Shown here: one piece after another, positions 1-5,021 of the stretch
Layout: each line of letters begins with the position of its first letter
How positions within the stretch are numbered: position 1 is the stretch's first letter
Source: Acidobacteriaceae bacterium
GTDB lineage: Bacteria; Acidobacteriota; Terriglobia; Terriglobales; Acidobacteriaceae
NCBI GenBank assembly: GCA_003166055.1
Contig: PMWR01000332.1
Location: 25,337 to 30,357, forward strand
Length of the DNA: 5,021 nt
Direction of reading: 5' to 3'
Notes under the pieces: model-generated
Told to the model about the DNA's origin: nothing
What the model saw: only the letters and a program-made list of their open reading frames with translations
Database searches by the model: none
Made by a program: the position numbers and the translations under genes

Positions 1-924
1 TGCACCATCCCGGCGCGCAAGCTTTACGACTACATCAAGCTGCTGCCCGACGGCGACATCTCGATCAAGCTGCTTGAGAATCACTGGGTGCAAATCCGCT
101 CAGGCCGTTCCAACACCAAGATGGTGGGCATGGCGCGCGCCAACTTTCCCCAGGTGCCTGAGTTCCCAGCCGTCGCCGCCACCAGCATCTCCGCGCTGGC
201 CCTGAAGACGCTGATCGGCCGCACCATCTTCGCCATCTCCAATGAAGAATCGCGCTACACGCTCAACGGCGCCTTGCTGGTCATCAAAGCGGAGTCGCTG
301 GCCATGGTGGCCACAGACGGCCACCGTTTGTCCTACGTCGAGAAGCCCAATGAGATTCTCGAAGGCATCAGCGGCGAGAAGCGCGTACTGATTCCGCGCA
401 AGGCGCTCCAGGAGCTCTACCAGTTGCTGGCAACCTCCGACGTGGAGAAGGTGGAATTCGCCGATGACGAGCATACCCTGTTCTTCCGCGTCGGCTATCG
501 CACGCTGAGCACGCGCAAGCTCTCCGGCCAATTCCCCAACTTCGAGGCGGTCATGCCCCGCGACAACACCAAATTCGCCGTGGTGCGCTCGAGCGAGCTT
601 TCCGCGGCCATCCTGCGCGTCGCCCAGTTCGCGGACGAGCGGTCCGGCGCCATCCGGCTGCGTCTCGAAGGCAATGAGCTGAAGATCAGTTCGAGTTCCA
701 CCGAGTCCGGCGAAAGCGAAGACACGATCGACACCCCCTATGCGGGCGACCCCATCGTCGTGGGATTCAACTCCGGCTATATCCTTGACTTCCTCAAGGC
801 GCTCGGAAACGAGGGCGAAGTGCGGCTCGAGTTCAAAGATTCTCAGTCGGCCGGCCAGATGCGCCCCGAGGATCCCGATGCCGAGTACAAGTACCGCTAT
901 GTGCTGATGCCCATGCGCATCTGA
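1..924 (+). CDS. dnaN: DNA polymerase III subunit beta (sliding clamp), 5'-truncated by the window edge
   Basis: Ring-shaped processivity clamp that encircles DNA and tethers the replicative polymerase, and also docks other replication and repair proteins. The frame is open from base 1, so 307 C-terminal residues are present; a GTG at base 88 is internal, because clamp-like sequence (PARKLYDY, then NHWVQIRSG) already precedes it. Bacterial clamps are usually about 365-380 residues, so roughly 60-70 residues are missing upstream. Diagnostic features are the TDGHRL motif at window residues 105-110 (second-domain wall of the protein-binding cleft), the segment LSGQFPNFEAVMP between domains two and three, and the C-terminal MPMRI, which completes the cleft that binds clamp-interaction motifs. 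The cleft residues familiar from E. coli (T, G, H, R, L and the terminal PMR) are retained, so the protein should be functional. It ends with TGA at 922-924. No recF or gyrB follows; the next gene is an unrelated receptor after a 448-base gap. Confidence 0.97.
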   Translation, partial: CTIPARKLYDYIKLLPDGDISIKLLENHWVQIRSGRSNTKMVGMARANFPQVPEFPAVAATSISALALKTLIGRTIFAISNEESRYTLNGALLVIKAESLAMVATDGHRLSYVEKPNEILEGISGEKRVLIPRKALQELYQLLATSDVEKVEFADDEHTLFFRVGYRTLSTRKLSGQFPNFEAVMPRDNTKFAVVRSSELSAAILRVAQFADERSGAIRLRLEGNELKISSSSTESGESEDTIDTPYAGDPIVVGFNSGYILDFLKALGNEGEVRLEFKDSQSAGQMRPEDPDAEYKYRYVLMPMRI

Positions 925-965
925 GAAAACAGTCCATCGCACTGCGGGCGTAAGCCATTCAATCA

Positions 966-997
966 CTTGGATTAAAAACAGGGTATCCAAGCCTGTT
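966..997. repeat. Two overlapping, mutually exclusive inverted repeats downstream of dnaN
   Basis: CTTGGAT (966-972) is perfectly complementary to ATCCAAG (985-991), and AACAGG (977-982) to CCTGTT (992-997). One arm of each lies in the loop of the other and the two 3' arms abut with no linker, so both stems cannot form together as a normal pseudoknot. No T-run follows either stem, so this is not a typical intrinsic terminator. It may mark the 3' end of the dnaN transcript or be chance. Confidence 0.3.
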
Positions 998-1104
998 CGC
1001 GACCAACCATGTGTTGCCCGTCACAAGATTTCGCGGCTGTAGCTTGAACCGATTTTCCCCAAAACACGTAGGCTGTGCCCATTTTCGGGATAAGTCTCCA
1101 GAAT

Positions 1105-1124
1105 TTCATATTCGATTCATATTC
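1105..1124. repeat. Two direct copies of TTCATATTC spaced 11 bp
   Basis: TTCATATTC occurs at 1105-1113 and again at 1116-1124, a period of 11 bp, close to one helical turn. Both copies lie upstream of both candidate promoters of the receptor gene: about 20 bp before the ATATATATAA run and 70-90 bp before the sigma54-like site. A dimeric regulator could bind here on one DNA face, but no known operator is recognised. Confidence 0.35.
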
Positions 1125-1149
1125 ACGGAACGGCCAAGATATATATAAC
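1122..1149 (+). promoter_or_regulatory. Weak candidate sigma70-type promoter for the receptor gene
   Basis: TTCACG (1122-1127, 4 of 6 matches to TTGACA) is followed after 16 bp by TATAAC (1144-1149, 5 of 6 matches to TATAAT), inside an AT-rich patch. Transcription would start near 1156 and give a leader of a little over 200 bases. The -35 match is poor and overlaps the 11-bp repeat, so a regulator bound there could act on it. AT-rich DNA readily yields such matches by chance. Confidence 0.3.
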
Positions 1150-1196
1150 TCCTTTCATTTCAAAGTTAAACAGATTATTTTCGCCATTCTCTGAGA

Positions 1197-1213
1197 TTGG
1201 CAACGATCATGCA
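1197..1213 (+). promoter_or_regulatory. Candidate sigma54 (RpoN) -24/-12 promoter
   Basis: The sequence TTGGCAACGATCATGCA has the layout of an RpoN promoter, consensus YTGGCACG-N4-TTGCW. TTGGCA forms the -24 element and ATGCA the -12 element. The near-invariant GG (1199-1200) and GC (1211-1212) are separated by exactly 10 bp. Deviations are A for C and C for G after TGGCA, and A for the first T of TTGC. Transcription would start near 1224, just ahead of the first of three leader hairpins and about 150 bases before the receptor start codon. Such promoters need an enhancer-binding activator; no site for one can be assigned with certainty. Confidence 0.45.
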
Positions 1214-1236
1214 TGTACCTCTCGTGCTAACGTTTT

Positions 1237-1350
1237 CTGGCAAACTTCAAATCTCTTAAGTTTCGCTGGCTGATTGAGCTTGTATCACCCCGTAAAAAGC
1301 TCAACGCACATCACGCGGATCGGAAGGCTTCAAGAAGAAGCCTTTGGTCC
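1237..1350 (+). promoter_or_regulatory. Structured 5' leader of the receptor mRNA: three consecutive hairpins
   Basis: Three stems follow one another without overlap. Hairpin 1 (1237-1269) pairs CTGGC with GCTGG (two G-U pairs) and AAACTT with AAGTTT, with a bulged C1264 and a 10-base loop. Hairpin 2 (1274-1304) pairs TTGAGCTT perfectly with AAGCTCAA around a 15-base loop. Hairpin 3 (1317-1350) pairs AAGGCTTC with GAAGCCTT around loop AAGAA; below one bulged G1322 it continues with GGATC against GGTCC, about 14 pairs in all. None is followed by a T-run, so they are not terminators. Hairpin 3 ends 11 bases before the Shine-Dalgarno and leaves it exposed. A role in mRNA stability, or as a protein- or ligand-responsive leader, is inference; no known riboswitch class is recognised. 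Confidence 0.45.
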
Positions 1351-1361
1351 CTACTAATTCT

Positions 1362-1368
1362 GGAGGAG
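1362..1368 (+). promoter_or_regulatory. Ribosome binding site of the receptor gene
   Basis: GGAGGAG is a near-perfect Shine-Dalgarno match. Its GGAGG core lies 6 bases before the ATG at 1373, the ideal spacing, but only 3 bases before the in-frame TTG at 1370. This favours ATG 1373 as the start. An in-frame TAA at 1355-1357 rules out any start further upstream. Confidence 0.9.
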
Positions 1369-1372
1369 TTTG

Positions 1373-4300
1373 ATGCGATTTTTCCGGCTGCAGAAAGTTG
1401 TACTCGCTTTTCTTTTGACGCTCTTTGGGTTCACCCTTGGTCTGGCTCCCCGGGCAGAAGCACAAAGCTACGCGGCGCTCCACGGCACAGTGGTTGATTC
1501 ATCCGACGCGGTGATCCCCGGCGCCGCAGTTACCGTGCTGAACACCAGCACTGGTATCAAGACCGTAGTGCAGGCGGACAAGAACGGTTACTACATCTTT
1601 CCCCAGCTGCAGGTCGGAGGCCCTTATACGGTTACTGTTACGGCCCCCAACTTCCAAAATTCCATCACCTCGGGTTTAACGCTGAACGTGAACGACAACC
1701 GTGAAGTCAATGCCAAATTGAGTGTGGGCAAGGCCACGCAGACGGTTGAGGTTTCGGCCACAGCTGTGCAGGTGGAGACATCGAATACGCAGTTGCAGCA
1801 GATTGAAACCGCAGCCGATCTCGAAGAGATTCCTCTGGAAGGACGCGATCCTGCTGGATTACAGAAACTAGAGCCGGGCGTAGTCGAATCCTCTGACCGC
1901 TTTGGCACGTTTTCCAGCAACGGCAACGAGACAGCTCAGAACTCCTACCTGTTGAACGGCGTGGATATCAACGATCCGGCGCTTGAGAATGAGGGGATTC
2001 AGATCAACCCCGACGCTCTGCAGGAAGAGAACATCGTCACCAGCACCATGAACCCTGAATTTGCGAGGAATTCCGGCGCCGTCGTCAATCAGGTGCTCAA
2101 GTCTGGAAGCAACACTTTCCACGGCAGCGGCTTTGAGTTTTATCGCGACACGTTCCTGAACAACGGCAACTACTTTTCCAACACTCGTCCCGTGTTTCAC
2201 CAGAACCTTTACGGCGGCACGGTGGGCGGACCCCTCTTCAAGAACAAGCTGTTCTTCTTTCTCGCCTATCAGGGTCTGCGCAACCGGACTGCCTCGTCTG
2301 ACGTCCAAACGACCCTGGACTCGGACCAGATGGCGGGCAATTTCACCACCGACTCAAATTATTTGACCCAAGGTCTCAACAGCCAGGGTTTGAGCGCCAA
2401 CCCCATTCCTTTCGCTATTGGCGCCTGCCCCGCAGGGGAAGCGTGGAATCGATGCTTTGCGCCAAATTCCGCGGGAGTTACCACGGTCAATATTCCCACT
2501 GGCATGTGGAGCAAAGTCGCCACTGGCCTGATGACAAGCTATATTCCGCAAGCGAATTTCGGAACGTCAGACGCGAATGGCGAACAGAACCTGGTTAATT
2601 TCAACCCCTTGAACACGAACGCTGCGGACCAGGGGATCATGCGGTTCGACTACACGCCCGGCACGAAGGACTCGATCTGGGCATCGACCGTTTTTCAATC
2701 GAGCCCCGCCACTTCTACACTGACTTTCGGCGGCGGCAGCTTTCCTGGCTTTGGGTCGACCGAAGCAAGCCACTTCAAGCTGTTCAGTGCGTCTTATACG
2801 CACACATTCAGCGCAAACAAGCTGAACGAACTGCGTGCATCGTACTATCGCAATCCCTTTGGCGCGGTGGAACCCTCGAAAGTGGTTTCCCCCAACTCCG
2901 CCGGGTTCGCCATCAACTCGCAGGACCCGCAATCGGGCATTCCCTACATCGGCATCGGATCCTACTTCAGCCTGGGCTTCAGTTTTGAAGGCCCCCAGCC
3001 ACGGCTCGACACGAACCTGACCTACGCAGACAACTTCACCTGGATTAAGGGCAACCACTCATTCAAGTTCGGAGGTCAGTTCGAACAGTTCCGCGTGCAC
3101 AATCCCTTCGACGTGTATAACAACGGCTACTTCAGCTTCAACGGGGGCGGCACATACACTTCCGGCGATCCGTTGATTGACTTTGCCCTCGGCATTCCGG
3201 ACGCTTACTACCAATCCAACAATGGTTTCATCAATTCCGTTGCCGTGGAGCTTTACGGATACGTGCAGGACAACTGGAAGGTCAGCCCCGACCTCACATT
3301 CAACTACGGCCTCACGTGGGATGTGGAGAGGCCGAACCAGGCTCATCAGGACGGCGGTCTTGGAATCAACTGCTGGACGAACAGCAGCACAGAATCCACG
3401 GTTTTTCCCGGGGCGTCTCCTGGTTTGGCCTTCCCCGGTGACCCCGGCTGCAACAGTGCCGGCGGCGCAGTGGCCCACTACAACCGGTTTGGACCAAGGA
3501 TTGGCTTTGCATGGTCCCCTTCCTCCGGCTCTTCCAAGCTGATTGGCACTCCCGGCGCGCATGACTTCTCAATTCGAACTGGCTTCGGAATCTACTACAA
3601 CCGCGACCAGGAAGAGCAATCGCTGCAGAACCTCGAAGATCCGCCGTTCCTCAAGGTATCGTACGGCGCGGGCGACGTAGGCGGCAGCCCGAGTTTCGCA
3701 AGCCCGTTCCAGGATGTCACGGGCAACCCGGCAACTTCGGAAGCGAACATCTTCCCCATCGCTCCGATCACGCCAACGACGCCGATCAACTGGACCAACT
3801 TCCTTGAAGAGGAACTTGCGGTCTTCAACAAGCAGTACTTGGTTCCCTACACCTACAACTACAACATCAACATCCAGCGTTCCCTGGGATCCAATCTCAT
3901 TGCACAGGTGGGCTATGTGGGCTCCGTCAGCCACAGGCTTGCATCCTGGTACGAGGGAGACCCCATTAGCCCGGCCGGCCACCAATCCTGCCTTTCCGAC
4001 CCCTCTTGCCAACATGACTACAATTATTTCGACCGGTCTTTCCCGCAGTACATGACCGACACCCAGAACTACTACGGCTACCCGTATTACCTGTCGGTCG
4101 CCCAGCAGGCCACAGAAGGATCATCGAATTACAACTCCCTCCAGGCCAGCCTTCGCAAAGCTCCTTCGCACGGCTTGGCGTACACCGTCGCGTACACCTA
4201 CGCACACGCACTGGACGATGGGTCAGGCTATGAAAGCGCGACGGGCAGCGCGGGCCGCGACCACATCTATACACCAGGCTTTACGTATCTGAACTACGGC

Positions 4301-4903
4301 TCCTCTGACTTCGACGTGCGTCAGCGCATTGTCGGTTCCTATACGTACGTCGTTCCGATCGCTGGATTCATGAAGAGCAACGTGATCGCCCGCGAAGCCC
4401 TCAGCGGATGGGAAGTTGCAGGCGTCACTGCCCTCGAATCAGGCTTCCCGGTCGGTATCAGCATGGGGGTCGCCCGCTCACTCTGGTGCAGCGGAGGTGA
4501 CAGCTACTTTGGCTGCGGCGACAATCCTGAGAGCTCCAGCGGCTCTGTTGCCAAGCTGAACCCGAGATCCAGCGGCAATCCATACTTCAGTACCTCGACG
4601 TTTTCACCCGAAACGCCTGGCACATTCGGCAATACACCGCGCAACTTCTTCCATGGGCCGGGCTTCGACTACACCAATCTTCAGATTTCAAAGAACATCC
4701 CCTTCGGCTCCGACACCAAGCGGTCGTTACAGTTGCGGCTTGAGGCATTCAATGCCTTCAACCACGCCAATTTTTCCAACCCGACCGGGAACTTCAGCAG
4801 CCCGAATTTCGGAAAAATTACCAGCGTTGATCAGTCCGCAGACCCCAATGGGGATCCGTCGCCTGGCCGTTCGATCCAAATCGCCACCAAGCTCTTCTTT
4901 TAG
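1373..4903 (+). CDS. Oar-like TonB-dependent outer-membrane receptor with N-terminal carboxypeptidase-regulatory-like domain
   Basis: Predicted outer-membrane transporter of 1176 residues that would import a large or scarce ligand using TonB energy; the ligand is unknown. Residues 1-30 are a signal peptide: basic start RFFRLQK, hydrophobic core, cleavage probably after AEA before Q31. Residues about 36-118 form a CarboxypepD_reg-like beta-sandwich (GTVVDSSDAVIPGAAVTV, then NGYYIFPQL). A possible TonB-box-like segment (QTVEVSA, 123-129) leads into the plug, about 130-250, with IPLEGRDP (153-160) and NPEFARNSG (227-235). The barrel fills the rest, with family hallmarks GGTVGGPLFKNKLFFF (281-296), NYNSLQ (919-924), LEAFNAFNH (1123-1131) and a terminal phenylalanine, the usual beta-barrel assembly signal. 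All eight cysteines form four local pairs. Length is normal for the acidobacterial members, and the frame is intact. The gene appears monocistronic, with no SusD, TonB or ExbBD partner nearby. Family assignment is firm; substrate (often suggested to be plant-derived glycans or peptides) is speculation. Confidence 0.93.
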   Translation: MRFFRLQKVVLAFLLTLFGFTLGLAPRAEAQSYAALHGTVVDSSDAVIPGAAVTVLNTSTGIKTVVQADKNGYYIFPQLQVGGPYTVTVTAPNFQNSITSGLTLNVNDNREVNAKLSVGKATQTVEVSATAVQVETSNTQLQQIETAADLEEIPLEGRDPAGLQKLEPGVVESSDRFGTFSSNGNETAQNSYLLNGVDINDPALENEGIQINPDALQEENIVTSTMNPEFARNSGAVVNQVLKSGSNTFHGSGFEFYRDTFLNNGNYFSNTRPVFHQNLYGGTVGGPLFKNKLFFFLAYQGLRNRTASSDVQTTLDSDQMAGNFTTDSNYLTQGLNSQGLSANPIPFAIGACPAGEAWNRCFAPNSAGVTTVNIPTGMWSKVATGLMTSYIPQANFGTSDANGEQNLVNFNPLNTNAADQGIMRFDYTPGTKDSIWASTVFQSSPATSTLTFGGGSFPGFGSTEASHFKLFSASYTHTFSANKLNELRASYYRNPFGAVEPSKVVSPNSAGFAINSQDPQSGIPYIGIGSYFSLGFSFEGPQPRLDTNLTYADNFTWIKGNHSFKFGGQFEQFRVHNPFDVYNNGYFSFNGGGTYTSGDPLIDFALGIPDAYYQSNNGFINSVAVELYGYVQDNWKVSPDLTFNYGLTWDVERPNQAHQDGGLGINCWTNSSTESTVFPGASPGLAFPGDPGCNSAGGAVAHYNRFGPRIGFAWSPSSGSSKLIGTPGAHDFSIRTGFGIYYNRDQEEQSLQNLEDPPFLKVSYGAGDVGGSPSFASPFQDVTGNPATSEANIFPIAPITPTTPINWTNFLEEELAVFNKQYLVPYTYNYNINIQRSLGSNLIAQVGYVGSVSHRLASWYEGDPISPAGHQSCLSDPSCQHDYNYFDRSFPQYMTDTQNYYGYPYYLSVAQQATEGSSNYNSLQASLRKAPSHGLAYTVAYTYAHALDDGSGYESATGSAGRDHIYTPGFTYLNYGSSDFDVRQRIVGSYTYVVPIAGFMKSNVIAREALSGWEVAGVTALESGFPVGISMGVARSLWCSGGDSYFGCGDNPESSSGSVAKLNPRSSGNPYFSTSTFSPETPGTFGNTPRNFFHGPGFDYTNLQISKNIPFGSDTKRSLQLRLEAFNAFNHANFSNPTGNFSSPNFGKITSVDQSADPNGDPSPGRSIQIATKLFF

Positions 4904-4944
4904 GATTCATGCCTGAAGAGGATAAGAAAAACAGACGCAAAGCG

Positions 4945-4976
4945 GAAAGGGCGCTCAATCGAGCGCCCTTTCTGTT
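4945..4976 (+). terminator. Intrinsic terminator of the receptor gene
   Basis: A perfect 12-bp stem pairs GAAAGGGCGCTC (4945-4956) with GAGCGCCCTTTC (4961-4972) around the 4-base loop AATC. It is GC-rich at the loop end and followed by the T-rich TGTT. It starts 41 bases after the receptor stop codon, as expected for a rho-independent terminator. The T-tract is short and interrupted by C and G, but the stem is very stable. A-rich DNA on the other side (4926-4931) leaves open some activity on the opposite strand. Confidence 0.85.
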
Positions 4977-5021
4977 GGTTGCGAGCAGGATGTGCGAAAC
5001 CTGGCGGTCAACGCGGATGCT
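4977..5021. other. Unassigned sequence at the window end
   Basis: These 45 bases follow the terminator. No Shine-Dalgarno with a well-placed start codon, RNA gene or repeat end can be seen, and the stretch is too short to judge which gene, if any, lies next. Confidence 0.6.

Larger units (their letters stand above)
925..1372. other. Intergenic region between dnaN and the receptor gene
   Basis: No convincing coding frame lies here on either strand. The first part (925-1100) resembles the genes in composition and contains only short inverted repeats just after dnaN. The middle (about 1100-1190) is AT-rich, with an 11-bp tandem repeat and an ATATATATAA run. From about 1197 onward come a sigma54-like promoter, three successive hairpins and the ribosome binding site of the receptor gene. 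I found no tRNA-like structure, no DnaA-box matches and no insertion-sequence ends. The gap is best read as the promoter and leader region of the receptor gene. Confidence 0.8.

Noticed and set aside
100..990. Long open frame on the minus strand opposite dnaN (296 codons).
   Set aside because: It is antisense to a clearly recognisable beta clamp. Its translation shows no domain and has the low-complexity Gly/Ala/Val/Arg bias of reverse-strand GC-rich coding DNA.
1208..1215. CATGCATG palindrome.
   Set aside because: A perfect 8-bp palindrome, but flanking bases do not extend it, and it overlaps the -12 part of the sigma54-like site; too short to call an operator.
1370..1372. TTG as the receptor start codon, one codon upstream of ATG.
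   Set aside because: The GGAGG core is only 3 bases from this TTG but an ideal 6 bases from the ATG at 1373, and ATG is the preferred initiator.
925..1372. Possible replication origin elements next to dnaN.
   Set aside because: No match to the DnaA-box pattern TTWTNCACA was seen on either strand in the gap; AT-richness alone is explained by promoter DNA.
1301..1483. Minus-strand 60-codon open frame across the receptor start.
   Set aside because: It spans the receptor's leader hairpin, Shine-Dalgarno and signal-peptide region in antisense, with no recognisable product.
1868..4274. Several minus-strand and other-frame open stretches of 60-167 codons within the receptor gene.
   Set aside because: All overlap the intact receptor frame, show no recognisable family, and lack consistent ribosome binding sites; they are coding shadows.
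4909..5021. Open frame starting ATG five bases after the receptor stop codon and running off the window (MPEEDKKNRRKAERALNRAP...).
   Set aside because: It runs straight through the perfect 12-bp terminator hairpin, and its only Shine-Dalgarno-like bases (AGGA, 4902-4905) are 3 bases from the ATG. An open stretch of 37 codons is common by chance in GC-rich DNA. It could be revisited if the frame stays open beyond the window.

Overview
This window looks like part of an Acidobacteriota chromosome, probably class Terriglobia. Two things point there: the sequence style of the beta clamp, and a very long Oar-like TonB-dependent receptor with an N-terminal carboxypeptidase-regulatory-like domain, a family greatly expanded in these soil bacteria. 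The assignment is from recognition of family style, not from a search. Both genes lie on the + strand.

Layout: (1) Bases 1-924 hold the 3' part of dnaN, the DNA polymerase III beta sliding clamp; its N-terminus lies outside the window. (2) Bases 925-1372 are a 448-base non-coding gap, visibly richer in A+T than the genes. The upstream part has a pair of competing inverted repeats just after dnaN and an 11-bp tandem repeat. It also has a weak sigma70-like promoter and a good-looking sigma54-type (-24/-12) promoter at 1197-1213. The downstream part has three consecutive hairpins (1237-1269, 1274-1304, 1317-1350) that end 11 bases before a strong Shine-Dalgarno sequence. (3) Bases 1373-4903 encode a 1176-residue outer-membrane receptor with signal peptide, CarboxypepD_reg-like domain, plug and large beta-barrel. 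(4) Bases 4945-4976 form a strong intrinsic terminator; the last 45 bases carry nothing assignable.

The two genes are not functionally connected. dnaN is a replication housekeeping gene. The receptor appears to be a separately regulated single-gene transcription unit, with its own promoter region, structured leader and terminator, and no partner (SusD-like protein, ExbB/ExbD/TonB) in view. The most interesting material is the predicted sigma54 promoter plus three-hairpin leader of the receptor gene, and the arrangement of all eight receptor cysteines as four local pairs. I see no clear novel defence, mobile or RNA-guided system here.
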